DNA of 44,055 nucleotides from Pseudomonadota bacterium (GCA_023433705.1 JAEYUC010000006.1:1-44055), one strand, 5' to 3'; shown: positions 7,331 to 16,007, counted from the stretch's first letter. The notes: a model not told the origin generated them from the letters alone. A program made the numbers and translations.

Positions 7331-8584
7331 ATGTCACCAGCCTGGCTCATCGTCGCCGACGACCTGACCGGCGCGGCCGATTGTGCCGTCGCCTTCGCGA
7401 CGCGCCGGCTCTCGGCGCGCGTCGTCTGGGGCGACTATCACGACACGGTGCTGGACCCCCCGCTCGCGCTCGCGATCGACTCGGGCAGCCGCGTGCTCGA
7501 TGCGTCGGCCGCATACGCGAAACACGTCGAGCTATTGCGCAAGCATTCCGCGGAAGGCGTCCGCGTTTTCAAGAAGATCGATTCGACGCTGCGTGGACAT
7601 CCGGCGCACGAGATCGCCGCTTCGCTCGACGTCATGCGCGAGCGTTCGCCCGATACGCGCCTGATCGTCGCGCCGGCGTTTCCGGCGACCGGACGCGTGA
7701 CGCGCGGCGGACGTGTGTACGTCCATGGCGCGCCGCTCGAGCTCACCGAGTTCTGGCCGCCGGGCGCGGACCCCGCGCATGCCAACGTCGTGCGATTGCT
7801 CGAGACCGTGGGCATTTCGGCGGCGCCGGTCTCGCTCGATCAGCTCCGGTCCGCGGGATTCGTGTGGCCGCCGGATTCGCGGGCCGTCGTCTGCGACGCC
7901 GAGACCGAAGCCGACCTCGACATCATCGCCGCGGCCAGTGCAGGTCCGCAGCCGGTGTTGCTCGCGGGCAGCGCGGGCCTCGCGCATGCGATCGCGAGGC
8001 GGATCTCGACGGAATCCCACTGGCACGTCCCGCCGCTTCACGTTCCTCCCGCGCGGCACGGCGCGCTGCTCGTCGCGGGCTCGCAGGCGCAGGCCACGCG
8101 CGCGGCACTACGGAACCTCGATTCGCTGCCCGGCGTGGAACGGCTGACGCTCACGGCAAGCTGCCTCGACAGGCCGCAGAACACGGATGAGGCGATCGAC
8201 GAGCGACTCGAACTACTGCAGAAGATCGCCGATGGAAACGATCTCGTCGTCGACTTCGTGTTTCCGGATTCGGGCCGAAACATGACTCCGACCGAGGCGC
8301 AGCAACTCGCGGCGAAACTCGCGCGGCGCGTCATCCCGTTCGCGGCGCAGGCGAGCGCCCTGGTCGCGACCGGCGGCGAGACCGCGACCACGTTGTTCGC
8401 GCGGCTGGGAATCACCGGTATCCAGCTCGTCGACGAGATCGAGCACGGCATCGCGCTCGGGCTCACGCTCGGCAGCCTCTCGGTTCCGGTGGTGACGAAG
8501 GCCGGCGGATTCGGCGATGCTGGCTGCCTGCGGCGCATCCTCGACAGGCTGCGCGTCATCCGCGGCAGCGGCACGGTGGCATGA
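7331..8584 (+). CDS. Four-carbon acid-sugar kinase family protein
   Basis: 417 aa; ATG 7331 is chosen because the family begins LIVADDLTGAAD right after it. The N-terminal domain has the ADDLTGA substrate loop, FKKIDSTLRGHP and APAFPATGRVTRGGRVYV. The C-terminal nucleotide-binding domain has VLLAGSAGLAHA and LVATGGETATTLFARLGI. The family phosphorylates C4 sugar acids (D-threonate, L-threonate, D-erythronate) at O4. The next gene, four bases later, is PdxA2, the usual partner that oxidises and decarboxylates the 4-phosphate to dihydroxyacetone phosphate. The exact substrate cannot be read from sequence. It lies between a candidate rhamnose-regulon site and the TonB receptor. Confidence 0.88.
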   Translation: MSPAWLIVADDLTGAADCAVAFATRRLSARVVWGDYHDTVLDPPLALAIDSGSRVLDASAAYAKHVELLRKHSAEGVRVFKKIDSTLRGHPAHEIAASLDVMRERSPDTRLIVAPAFPATGRVTRGGRVYVHGAPLELTEFWPPGADPAHANVVRLLETVGISAAPVSLDQLRSAGFVWPPDSRAVVCDAETEADLDIIAAASAGPQPVLLAGSAGLAHAIARRISTESHWHVPPLHVPPARHGALLVAGSQAQATRAALRNLDSLPGVERLTLTASCLDRPQNTDEAIDERLELLQKIADGNDLVVDFVFPDSGRNMTPTEAQQLAAKLARRVIPFAAQASALVATGGETATTLFARLGITGIQLVDEIEHGIALGLTLGSLSVPVVTKAGGFGDAGCLRRILDRLRVIRGSGTVA

Positions 8585-8588
8585 GTCG

Positions 8589-9581
8589 ATGAGTCGTCCG
8601 ACGATCGCGATAACGATGGGCGATGCCGCGGGCATCGGACCCGAGATCATCATGAAAGCGCTCGCGCGGGCCGAGGTGCACGCGTTGTGCAAGCCGCTCG
8701 TGATCGGCGATGCCGCGCGCCTGCGGCGCGCGGGTGAAATCGTCGGAAGCCGGATCGCGGTCGAGAGCATCGATGATCCGGCCGCCGCGGATTTCCGGTC
8801 CGACAGGGTTGCATGCGTCGATCTCGAGCTGATTCCACCGGACCTGCCGTTCGGAGCGATCTCCGCCGTCGCGGGTGAGGCGGCGTTCCGCTACATCGAG
8901 CGCGCGGTGCGCATCGTCGAGTCCGGTCAGGCGCAGGCGATCTGCACGGCGCCGCTCAGCAAGGAAGCGCTGCACGCGGCGAACCGCCGTTATCCGGGGC
9001 ACACCGAACTGCTCGCGTCGCTGACCGGGACTCCCGAGGTGTCGATGATGCTGGTCGCGCCGAAACTGCGCGTCATCCACGTCACGACTCACATCGGCTT
9101 GCTGGATGCGATCGCGCGCATCGACGCGCCGCTGGTCGAGCGCGTGATCGAGCGCGCGCAGCTCACGCTCGTGCGCGCGGGAATTCCCGCGCCACGCATC
9201 GGAGTGTGCGGCATCAATCCGCACGCGGGCGAAAACGGATTGTTCGGCCGGGGCGAAGAGGGCGAGAAGATAGAGCCCGCGGTGCGCCGCTGCCAGGCGC
9301 GCGGCTGGAACGTGAGTGGCCCGCTGCCCGCGGACACGTTGTTCTTCCGTGCGGCGCGCGGCGACTTCGACATCGTGGTCGCGATGTACCATGACCAGGG
9401 TCACGGACCCATCAAGGTGTTAGGCCTCGAATCCGGCGTGAACATCACGGTCGGACTGCCGGTCGTGCGCACATCGGTCGATCACGGCACCGCGTTCGAC
9501 ATCGCGGGGAAAGGCCTCGCCGACGAGCGCAGCCTCGTCGAAGCGCTGCGACAGGCGGCGGGGCTCGCACCGCGGACTTGA
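8589..9581 (+). CDS. pdxA2: PdxA2-like 4-phospho-sugar-acid dehydrogenase
   Basis: 330 aa, ATG start four bases after the kinase stop. It resembles 4-hydroxythreonine-4-phosphate dehydrogenase: ITMGDAAGIGPEI at the N-terminus, CTAPLSKEALHAAN, YPGHTELLA with a metal-binding His, HVTTHIGLLDAI, NPHAGENGLFGRGEE and the MYHDQGHGPIKVLG motif with the second and third metal-site histidines. Pairing with a four-carbon acid-sugar kinase points to the PdxA2 branch (D-threonate/D-erythronate 4-phosphate to dihydroxyacetone phosphate, CO2 and NADH) rather than vitamin B6 synthesis. No aldolase or epimerase gene accompanies it here. Confidence 0.9.
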   Translation: MSRPTIAITMGDAAGIGPEIIMKALARAEVHALCKPLVIGDAARLRRAGEIVGSRIAVESIDDPAAADFRSDRVACVDLELIPPDLPFGAISAVAGEAAFRYIERAVRIVESGQAQAICTAPLSKEALHAANRRYPGHTELLASLTGTPEVSMMLVAPKLRVIHVTTHIGLLDAIARIDAPLVERVIERAQLTLVRAGIPAPRIGVCGINPHAGENGLFGRGEEGEKIEPAVRRCQARGWNVSGPLPADTLFFRAARGDFDIVVAMYHDQGHGPIKVLGLESGVNITVGLPVVRTSVDHGTAFDIAGKGLADERSLVEALRQAAGLAPRT

Positions 9582-9652
9582 TAGATCCAAACAGGGGTTG
9601 TGAGCGCAAGTTCGCGACGCCCAAGCGAAAGTTTTCCCCCTGAGTACCAAGA

Positions 9653-9660
9653 TCGATCAC
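9653..9660 (-). promoter_or_regulatory. RTGATCGA site, TonB receptor leader
   Basis: TCGATCAC on the + strand (GTGATCGA on the minus strand), followed by TTTCGATC. It is one of two copies in the 214-bp stretch between pdxA2 and the TonB receptor, which is otherwise AT rich and without a gene. Confidence 0.4.
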
Positions 9661-9724
9661 TTTCGATCTATTCCCGCAGAAAAACGTTGATTTGAGATCG
9701 CGTTTAAGGTTAATTGCGCGTGAA

Positions 9725-9732
9725 GTGATCGA
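9725..9732 (+). promoter_or_regulatory. RTGATCGA site, TonB receptor leader
   Basis: GTGATCGA followed by AG, 64 bp before the receptor start. Two looser TGATC copies follow at about 9748 and 9777. This matches the sites at 7197, 13242 and 18300. Confidence 0.4.
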
Positions 9733-9795
9733 AGTTGCGGACCTTTGATCATTTCGCGGAGTGTTTTCATATCAAATGATCCTGAAGGGGGAATC

Positions 9796-12700
9796 ATGGA
9801 CTTCATTCGCTCGGCGAGCCGTGAGGGCTCGTCTGCACGCTCACGCCTGATCGTCGTTCTTCTCTCGATTGCCACCGGCGCCTACGCGCAGGAACAGGGT
9901 GGTGCGGGACAACCGGCGGAGCAGCAGGAAGAAATCATCGTTACCGGTTCGCGCATCGCGCGTGACGTCACTGATGCGTCGACGCCGCTCGCGATCATCA
10001 ACGCCGAGGAAGTGAAGCTGTCTGGCACGGTGAACATGGACAAGGTCCTGAGCGACCAGCCCCAGTTCGTGCAGGCAACCAACGGCGGTGCCACGGCCAA
10101 CACCGTGCCCGCCGGCTCCGCTGCAGGCGCCGCCTACGTCAATCTGCGCGGCTTCGGCCCGACTCGCAGCCTGACGCTGGTGAATGGCCGCCGCTTCGCC
10201 ATCTTCGGACCCGAGCAGGTCACCGACCTCAACACGATTCCGACGGCGCTGCTCGAGCGCACGGAAATCGTCACGGGCGGTTCGTCGGCGGTCTACGGCT
10301 CCGACGCGATCACGGGCGTCATCAACTTCATCATGAAGGACGACTTCGAAGGCGTCGAAGTCGGCGGCCAGTACGGATGGGACAGCTCGACCAACACGCC
10401 GACCTGGAGCGCGGATCTCACGCTTGGCGGCAACTTCGGTGAAGGTCGCGGCAATGCGGTCGTGTCGCTCAACTACATGAAGCGCGACGGCTTCACCCGC
10501 CAGGAGCGCGGCGACTGGGCGACCATGCCCTACGGCGAAGGTTGCGTCACGGCGGAGTCGTGGAGCAACACCTTGTTAGGTACGCCGAACGGCTCCAACG
10601 CCGCCAACTGCACGAACTCCGGCGGCCGGATGGGCTTCGTGTTTTCCGGCAGCGGTGACATCCCGAACGGCCGCTACGTGTTGACCGGGGGCCAGCTCGC
10701 GAACGCAGACGTGCAGCTCGCGCTCGCGGGCGCGGGACTCGCCGGGCTCGGCTCGAACGGATTCACGTTCAACGACAACGGCACCAACCAGCGTCTCGTG
10801 AATCGTCCCGCCGACGACTTCAACCTGACGTTGTTCAACTACCTGCAGGTTCCGCAGGAACGCTGGATGCTCAATGCATTCACGCACTACGAGTTCGCGC
10901 CGGCGGCCACCGGTTACCTGGAGTTCCACTTCAGCAACAACCGGGTCAACCAGCAGCTCACGCAGGCGAACATCGGCGGCGACTTCCTGTTCGACACCAA
11001 CAACCCGTATCTCGATCAGTCGATGCGCGACCTGCTGGTGGCGCTCGACAACGCCGAGACCGGCCCGCGATCGATCACGCAGGGCTCGCTCACCTACTCG
11101 ACCACGCCCGGTGACGGCCGCGCGATTCTCACCGCGGGCCGCCGCCTGGTGGAGCTGCCGTACCGCTTCAATGTCGACGACCACAACGTGTGGCGCACGG
11201 CGATCGGCATGAAGGGCGACCTCGGGGACGTTTCCGGGAAATTCCTGCGCAATCTGAGCTACGACGTGTACTGGAGCTTCGCGCGCAGCGAGGACACGAG
11301 TCGACAGGAAGGCGCGGCTTCGCGCAGCCGTTATGCCTCCGCGCTGTTGTCGGTCGGCGGCGCCGCGCCGGTGGCCAACATCTTCGGCCAGAACCTCAGC
11401 GAGGCGGCCGTCAACGCCATCAAGATCAACGCGACGAACGTGACGAACGCGGAACAGCAGGTCGCGGCGGCCACGATCGGCGGCGAGGCCTTCGACACGT
11501 GGGCGGGCCCGGTGGGCTTCTCGTTCGGAGTCGAGTGGCGCACGGCCGAGGCGGAGTACATCCCCGACGAATACCTGCGTTCCGGTGACGTGGTCGGCTT
11601 CAATCCCGGCTTGCCCACCGAGGGCGACGTGACCTCGAAGGACATCTTCGCGGAAGTGCGCATTCCGCTGCTCGCCGACGTGCCGGGCGCGAAGAACCTG
11701 AGCCTGAACGGCGGCTATCGCAGCTCCGACTACGACCTCGAGGGCGTGGGCCGCGTGTCCACCTATCTATACGGTCTCGACTACCGCATCCACGACACGA
11801 TCGCGCTGCGCGCGCAATTCCAGCGGGCGATCCGCGCGCCGAACATCGCCGATCTGTACGGCGGTCTGCAGCTCAACTTCTCGACCCTGACCGATCCGTG
11901 CTCGAGCCGGAACACCGCCAACCAGACGCCCGAAGTGCGGGCGTTGTGCGTGGCGACCGGTGTGCCGGCCGATGCGGTGTTCCAGCCCGGCGTGCAGCCT
12001 GACAACATCATTCCGAACCGCTCGGGCGGCAACCCGAACCTCCAGGAAGAGAGCTCTGACACGAAGACCTTCGGTATCGTGTTCACGCCGACCTTCCTGC
12101 CGGACCTCGCGGTCACGATCGACTACTTCAACATCACGCTCGACGATGCGATCGCGCAGCTCGGCGGCGGCGCGCAGAACACACTGAACCTGTGCTACTT
12201 CACCGTGCAGGACGCGGCGAGCGATTTCTGCCAGGCGATCCGTCGCAACCCGGCGACCGGCGCCATCACGCCGCCGTACTCGCTCGACGTGCTGCAGGCG
12301 AACATCGGCGCGCTCGAGACGAAGGGTATCGACCTCAATGCCCGCTACGGCTTCGACATCGGCGCGAGCCGTTTCGACATCAGCACGTCGTGGACGTACA
12401 CGGACGAGTTCACGGTGACGCCGATGCAGGCCGTACCGGAGAACACGAACGAGTGCGTGGGTGCGTACGGTGCGACCTGCGGTGAGCCCATCCCGCAGTA
12501 CAAGGGCGTGACGCGTCTGACCTGGTCGCTCGCCGATTTCGGCGTGAGCCTGCGTCACCGCTACGTCGACTCGGTGACGACGGATCGTTACATCCTGCCC
12601 CTGCGTCGCGGCGGCACACCGCCGGCGCTCGACACGATGACCAACCCGCGCCTGGGTGCGCGCAACTACATCGACCTGTCGTTCACCTATGACGTCGGTG

Positions 12701-12852
12701 AAACGGCCGAGATCTTCGCGGGCATCAACAACCTGCTCGACGCCGATCCGCCGGTCGTCGCGGGGCAGGGCGGCTACGGGAACACGTTCCCGGCCACTTA
12801 CGATTACGCCGGGATGAGCATGTTCCTCGGTGTGACCGTCAGGGCGTTCTGA
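9796..12852 (+). CDS. TonB-dependent outer-membrane receptor
   Basis: 1018 aa; ATG 9796 is preferred because aaggggg precedes it and a signal peptide results (about residues 1-31, ending GAYA). The TonB-box-like EEIIVTGSRI lies at about 45-54. The plug domain runs to roughly residue 180, with LRGFGPTRSLTLVNGRRF and IPTALLERTEIVTGGSSAVYGSDAITGVINF. The rest is a beta barrel with a typical end, DYAGMSMFLGVTVRAF, including an aromatic last residue. It probably imports a sugar or oligosaccharide: it lies between the acid-sugar genes and the rhamnose genes and shares a candidate operator with them, so a rhamnose-containing glycan is the best guess. Substrate is inferred from context only. Confidence 0.93.
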   Translation: MDFIRSASREGSSARSRLIVVLLSIATGAYAQEQGGAGQPAEQQEEIIVTGSRIARDVTDASTPLAIINAEEVKLSGTVNMDKVLSDQPQFVQATNGGATANTVPAGSAAGAAYVNLRGFGPTRSLTLVNGRRFAIFGPEQVTDLNTIPTALLERTEIVTGGSSAVYGSDAITGVINFIMKDDFEGVEVGGQYGWDSSTNTPTWSADLTLGGNFGEGRGNAVVSLNYMKRDGFTRQERGDWATMPYGEGCVTAESWSNTLLGTPNGSNAANCTNSGGRMGFVFSGSGDIPNGRYVLTGGQLANADVQLALAGAGLAGLGSNGFTFNDNGTNQRLVNRPADDFNLTLFNYLQVPQERWMLNAFTHYEFAPAATGYLEFHFSNNRVNQQLTQANIGGDFLFDTNNPYLDQSMRDLLVALDNAETGPRSITQGSLTYSTTPGDGRAILTAGRRLVELPYRFNVDDHNVWRTAIGMKGDLGDVSGKFLRNLSYDVYWSFARSEDTSRQEGAASRSRYASALLSVGGAAPVANIFGQNLSEAAVNAIKINATNVTNAEQQVAAATIGGEAFDTWAGPVGFSFGVEWRTAEAEYIPDEYLRSGDVVGFNPGLPTEGDVTSKDIFAEVRIPLLADVPGAKNLSLNGGYRSSDYDLEGVGRVSTYLYGLDYRIHDTIALRAQFQRAIRAPNIADLYGGLQLNFSTLTDPCSSRNTANQTPEVRALCVATGVPADAVFQPGVQPDNIIPNRSGGNPNLQEESSDTKTFGIVFTPTFLPDLAVTIDYFNITLDDAIAQLGGGAQNTLNLCYFTVQDAASDFCQAIRRNPATGAITPPYSLDVLQANIGALETKGIDLNARYGFDIGASRFDISTSWTYTDEFTVTPMQAVPENTNECVGAYGATCGEPIPQYKGVTRLTWSLADFGVSLRHRYVDSVTTDRYILPLRRGGTPPALDTMTNPRLGARNYIDLSFTYDVGETAEIFAGINNLLDADPPVVAGQGGYGNTFPATYDYAGMSMFLGVTVRAF

Positions 12853-12859
12853 AGTACGA

Positions 12860-12879
12860 GGCGCGCCCTCCCGCGCGCC
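12860..12879 (+). terminator. Short GC hairpin after the TonB receptor
   Basis: GGCGCGC (12860-12866) pairs with GCGCGCC (12873-12879) directly after the receptor stop. There is no T tail; it probably supports the stronger terminator just downstream. Confidence 0.35.
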
Positions 12880-12890
12880 TTACGACCAAC

Positions 12891-12936
12891 GGGGCGTTCC
12901 GGCAGCTGCAACTGCCGGGACGCCCCGTTTTCTTTT
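12891..12936 (+). terminator. Intrinsic terminator of the TonB receptor gene
   Basis: A 15-bp stem (12891-12905 with 12912-12926, one G-T pair) and a six-base loop are followed by gttttctttt. This is a classical rho-independent terminator, 38 bp after the receptor stop. Confidence 0.88.
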
Positions 12937-13185
12937 GATCATCTCCCGCACATCACAGGCGTCGCCCCGGGTAGTTAGGAGATGGCCAGGCAAGGCCGCG
13001 TGGACGCCTCGATCCGGAGCCGGATTCCACGCCCTCGGGAGCCTCGAAGCCTTTCCATTTTTGTTCTGGACCGATTGCATTCGCGACATGGCAACTCATC
13101 TGTGAAAAAGTGCTGGCCGGTAGCGTTATCAGGCGTGTAATTTCAGACACAGCAGCTTCTGATCGATAAAAACGGATTTCGAGTG

Positions 13186-13203
13186 AATGTCACCGGTTTC
13201 CAT
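13186..13203 (-). promoter_or_regulatory. LacI-type operator-like site (orphan)
   Basis: On the minus strand it reads ATGGAAACCGGTGACATT, one base away from GGAAACCGGTGTCATT of the site before the pectate lyase. The centre CC|GG is at 13194/13195. No gene starts close by on either strand. Confidence 0.4.
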
Positions 13204-13241
13204 GATAAAAGGTGATCGGTGTTGAGAGTCTCAGAGCAAAA

Positions 13242-13249
13242 ATGATCGA
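13242..13249 (+). promoter_or_regulatory. RTGATCGA site in the gene-free region
   Basis: ATGATCGA, with partial copies GTGATCGG at 13212 and TTGATCG at 13252, making a small cluster of the motif seen before the rhamnose-linked genes. Confidence 0.35.
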
Positions 13250-13336
13250 GTTTGATCGTTGATGCCTGATACGGTCCAGGGTTTTACGGGTCCGAGAAGT
13301 GCACCTTGTCCGCGCTCTGTGTGCTTTTCGACAATC

Positions 13337-13372
13337 GAAGCGCCGCCGACACCCCTTCGTCGGCGGCGCTTC
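13337..13372. terminator. Perfect 14-bp hairpin
   Basis: Arms 13337-13350 and 13359-13372 are fully complementary (GAAGCGCCGCCGAC and its complement) around an eight-base loop, accccttc. It could end the lldD transcript, whose stop is 64 bp away on the minus strand, or a small + strand transcript from the region to its left. Neither side has a clear T run. Confidence 0.55.
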
Positions 13373-13435
13373 ACTCTTACCGCCGTTTGAAGTGCGCCAG
13401 GGGCCCGGTCGGGCCCGCGCCGGCCTGAAGCGACT

Positions 13436-14575
13436 CTAACTACTGACCAGGATGTCGCGCGTCACCTTGCGGACGTCGTTCGCGCCGGTGAGAGCGAGGC
13501 TCACGGCCAGCTCCTTGCGGATGATGTCGAGCGCGAGCGCCACGCCCGCTTCGCCGCGCGCCGCGAGGGCGTACAGGAAAGCCTTGCCCATGAGGCAGCC
13601 CTTGGCTCCGAGCGCGAGCGCCTTGAGCACGTCCTGCCCGGTCCGCACGCCGCCATCGAACAGCACCTCGCAACGACCCCCGACCGCGTCGACCACGCCG
13701 GGCAGCGCGGAAATCGTCGAACGCGCGCCGTCGAGCTGGCGGCCGCCATGGTTGGAAACCACGATCGCGTCCGCGCCGTGTTCGCAGGCGAGCCGCGCAT
13801 CCTCGGGATCGAGGATGCCCTTGATGATGATCTTGCGCGGCCACTGCTGGCGCAGCCATTCGAGATCCTTCCAGGTCACCGTCGGATCGAACTGCTGGGC
13901 GATGCGCTCGGCCAGCGTCTTGAGGCCGGCGCCTTCGGTCATGCGGCCCTCGAGGTTGCCGAAGGTGCGGCGTTTGCCCATGAGCACCTTGAACGCCCAG
14001 GAAGGTTTCGTTGCGATATCCAGCGCGTTGCGCAGCGTGAGCCGCGGCGGAATCGACAGGCCGTTTTTCGCGTCGCGGCGTCGGACGCCCTGCACCGGCA
14101 TGTCGACTGTCAGCATGATGGCCGAGCAGTTCGCGGCGCGGGCGCGGTCGAGCAGCTCCACGTTGAAGCTGCGATCGCGCATCAGGTAGACCTGGAACCA
14201 GAACGGCTTCTGCACCGCGCCGCGCACGTCCTCGATGGAGCCGATGGACAACGTGCTCAGGCAGAAAGGCACGCCGAACGCCTGCGCGGCGCGCGCGCCC
14301 AGCATCTCGCCATTGGCGTGAAAGAGTCCGGTGAGACCCGTCGGCCCGATGCCGAGCGGAATCGACCAGTCCTCGCCCATGATCGTCGTCGCGAGCTGCT
14401 GCTTCGAGACGTCGACCATGATGCGCTGGCGCAGCTGGATGGCCCGCAGGTCGTCGAGATTGCGATTGAACGTGACCTCGTCGTACGAACCGCGGTCGGC
14501 GTACTCGAAGATGGCGCGCGGTACGCGTTTGCGCGCGAGTTCGCGCAGGTCGGCGATGCTGTTGATCACGGTCAT
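13436..14575 (-). CDS. lldD: FMN-dependent L-lactate dehydrogenase / alpha-hydroxy-acid oxidase
   Basis: 379 aa, ATG start. It is a TIM-barrel FMN enzyme of the LldD/glycolate-oxidase family: AIFEYADRGSYDEVTFNRN at the N-terminus, PLGIGPTGLTGLFHANGE, FWFQVYLMRDR, IMLTVDMPVQGVRRRD, the FMN-contacting KGILDPEDA and the catalytic VSNHGGRQLDGA (His and Arg), then LFDGGVRTGQDVLKALALGA. It oxidises L-lactate to pyruvate and passes electrons to the respiratory chain. Its place after rhaD and rhaI on the same strand fits, because the bifunctional RhaD product makes lactate from lactaldehyde. It is separated from rhaI by a large inverted repeat that fills its leader. Confidence 0.9.
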   Translation of the reverse strand: MTVINSIADLRELARKRVPRAIFEYADRGSYDEVTFNRNLDDLRAIQLRQRIMVDVSKQQLATTIMGEDWSIPLGIGPTGLTGLFHANGEMLGARAAQAFGVPFCLSTLSIGSIEDVRGAVQKPFWFQVYLMRDRSFNVELLDRARAANCSAIMLTVDMPVQGVRRRDAKNGLSIPPRLTLRNALDIATKPSWAFKVLMGKRRTFGNLEGRMTEGAGLKTLAERIAQQFDPTVTWKDLEWLRQQWPRKIIIKGILDPEDARLACEHGADAIVVSNHGGRQLDGARSTISALPGVVDAVGGRCEVLFDGGVRTGQDVLKALALGAKGCLMGKAFLYALAARGEAGVALALDIIRKELAVSLALTGANDVRKVTRDILVSS

Positions 14576-14591
14576 GGCGGAGATCCGAAGA

Positions 14592-14677
14592 AAATCGGGG
14601 ACTGATCTATTTGTTGACGATGTGAATCACAGCCGACCCGGTGCCATATCGTCAATAAATAAATCTGTCCCCGATTT
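14592..14677. repeat. 86-bp imperfect inverted repeat (REP/MITE-like)
   Basis: Arms 14592-14621 and 14648-14677 are each 30 bp, match at 26 of 30 positions and flank a 26-bp spacer. The outer ends read AAATCGGGGAC and GTCCCCGATTT, and the inner part is AT rich, unlike the neighbouring genes. It occupies almost the whole 108-bp gap between rhaI and lldD. Ends of the GGGGAC type recall REP elements mobilised by REP-associated tyrosine transposases. No transposase and no second copy are in this window. Confidence 0.7.
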
Positions 14678-14683
14678 CGGCGA

Positions 14684-15988
14684 TCAAACTATTCCGCCGC
14701 CCAGGCTTTGTTTGCCGGGTCGCGCCTGCGCGCAGTGCGCTCGGTAGCCGCTCTTGCGATACGCGCCGACCGGATCGATCGCGCCGCCGCTCGCGGCGCG
14801 CGCCTGGGCGAGGATGGGCGAGACGTCCGTGGTGAACCCGCGCTTGAGTGTCTGCGCCGCCATCAACACATCGTTGGCGATGCGGCATTCGTGCAGCGCC
14901 TCGCGATCCACGATCAGCGCCTGCGCGTAGGCGCGCTGCAGCTCGATCGCGCTGGTCATGAGGCTTTCGATCGGGTCCGTCACGTTGTGCGACTGGTCGA
15001 GCATGTGCGCGGGGCGGAAGTCGGGCGCCTTGGCGAGTTCGGCTTCGACCAGCTCGTTGAATACCAGGAACAGCCGGAACGGATCGATCGATCCCGCGTC
15101 GAGATCGTCGTCGCCGTACTTCGAATCGTTGAAGTGGAATCCGCCGAGCCGCCGCGCGTGCACGAGCCGCGCGACGATCATCTCGATGTTCACGTTGGGC
15201 GCGTGATGCCCGAGGTCGACCAGGCAGAACGCCTTCGGGCCGAGTGCCTGCGCCGCCATGAGCGACGAGCCCCAGTCCTGTATGACAGTGGTGTAGAACG
15301 CCGGCTCGTACATCTTGTGCTCGATGAACATCCGCCACTCATCGGGCAGCGCCTTGTAGATAGCCGACGTCGACTCGAGGTAGCGCTCGAACGCGCGGCC
15401 GAGATGCGACTGGCCCGGGAAATTCGCGCCGTCGCCGATCCACACCGTGAGCGCCTTCGAGCCCAGCACCTTGCCGGCACTGATGCAATCGATGTTGTGC
15501 GCCACCGCCTGCGCACGCACGGCCGCGTCGGTGTGCGTGAGGCTGCCGTACTTGTACGACAGCGGCTGGCCCACCTGGTCCTGAAAGGTGTTGGAGTTCA
15601 TCGCGTCGAAGCCCAGGCCGAGCGCGGCGCCGTGTTCGCGCAACGCGCGGAAGTCGTCGGTCTTGTCCCAGGGAATGTGCAGCGACACGGTGGGCGTCGC
15701 ACGCGTCAGTTTGTGGATGACGCCGCAGTCCTCGAGCTTTTCGAACACGTTGCGCGGTTCGCCGGGTCCGGGGAATCGGCCGAAGCGCGTGCCGCCGGTG
15801 CCGACGCCCCAGGAAGGAATCGCCACCTTGAAGCCCGCCACCGCCTTCGTGATCGCATCGATGTCGACACCGCGCCGCGCGAGCTGCGCGCCGAGATTCG
15901 CATAGTCGGCCGCGAGATCGGCGGACAGCGGCTGGTTGGCCGAGGCGATGAAGTTCGCATCGCGCGGATCGGCGAAAGCTGAAGACAT
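14684..15988 (-). CDS. rhaI: L-rhamnose isomerase (Pseudomonas/rhizobial type)
   Basis: 434 aa, ATG start. It is a TIM-barrel sugar isomerase of the RhaI type found in Pseudomonas stutzeri and rhizobia, not the E. coli RhaA type. Recognisable parts are FKVAIPSWGVGTGGTRFGRF, SLHIPWDK, FIEHKMYEPAFYTTVIQDWG (metal-site Glu), LVDLGHHAPNVNIE (metal-site Asp and His) and GGFHFNDSKYGDDDLDAG (metal-site His and Asp). It converts L-rhamnose to L-rhamnulose in the cytoplasm. It lies 43 bp after rhaD on the same strand, with a small hairpin in the gap. Confidence 0.93.
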   Translation of the reverse strand: MSSAFADPRDANFIASANQPLSADLAADYANLGAQLARRGVDIDAITKAVAGFKVAIPSWGVGTGGTRFGRFPGPGEPRNVFEKLEDCGVIHKLTRATPTVSLHIPWDKTDDFRALREHGAALGLGFDAMNSNTFQDQVGQPLSYKYGSLTHTDAAVRAQAVAHNIDCISAGKVLGSKALTVWIGDGANFPGQSHLGRAFERYLESTSAIYKALPDEWRMFIEHKMYEPAFYTTVIQDWGSSLMAAQALGPKAFCLVDLGHHAPNVNIEMIVARLVHARRLGGFHFNDSKYGDDDLDAGSIDPFRLFLVFNELVEAELAKAPDFRPAHMLDQSHNVTDPIESLMTSAIELQRAYAQALIVDREALHECRIANDVLMAAQTLKRGFTTDVSPILAQARAASGGAIDPVGAYRKSGYRAHCAQARPGKQSLGGGIV

Positions 15989-16007
15989 GACTCCCCCGAA
16001 GAAATTG

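Larger units (their letters stand above)
12937..13336. other. Gene-free region with regulatory motifs; possible small RNA
   Basis: No credible protein gene lies between the TonB receptor (stop 12852) and lldD (stop 13436), 583 bp in all. After the terminator the first part (12937-13110) shows nothing I recognise. From about 13120 the DNA turns AT rich and looks like a promoter. It has a LacI-type operator-like site (13186-13203), a -10-like GATAAA (13204-13209), and TGATCG at 13213-13218, 13244-13249 and 13253-13258. The stretch ends in a 14-bp hairpin at 13337-13372. A transcript from about 13215 to 13375 would be a small RNA of about 160 nt. The only start codons give trivial peptides (a six-residue frame at 13242). 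Alternatively it is the remnant promoter of a lost gene. Confidence 0.35.

Noticed and set aside
9478..9485. TCGATCAC inside pdxA2, and further RTGATCGA copies inside coding DNA (about 9144, 20413, 25645, 30196)
   Set aside because: These arise from Val-Ile-Asp/Glu and similar codon runs, so I do not count them as operators; only intergenic copies are listed.
13242..13262. A six-codon open frame starting at 13242 as a leader peptide
   Set aside because: No ribosome-binding sequence, no regulatory codon run, and no gene follows it.
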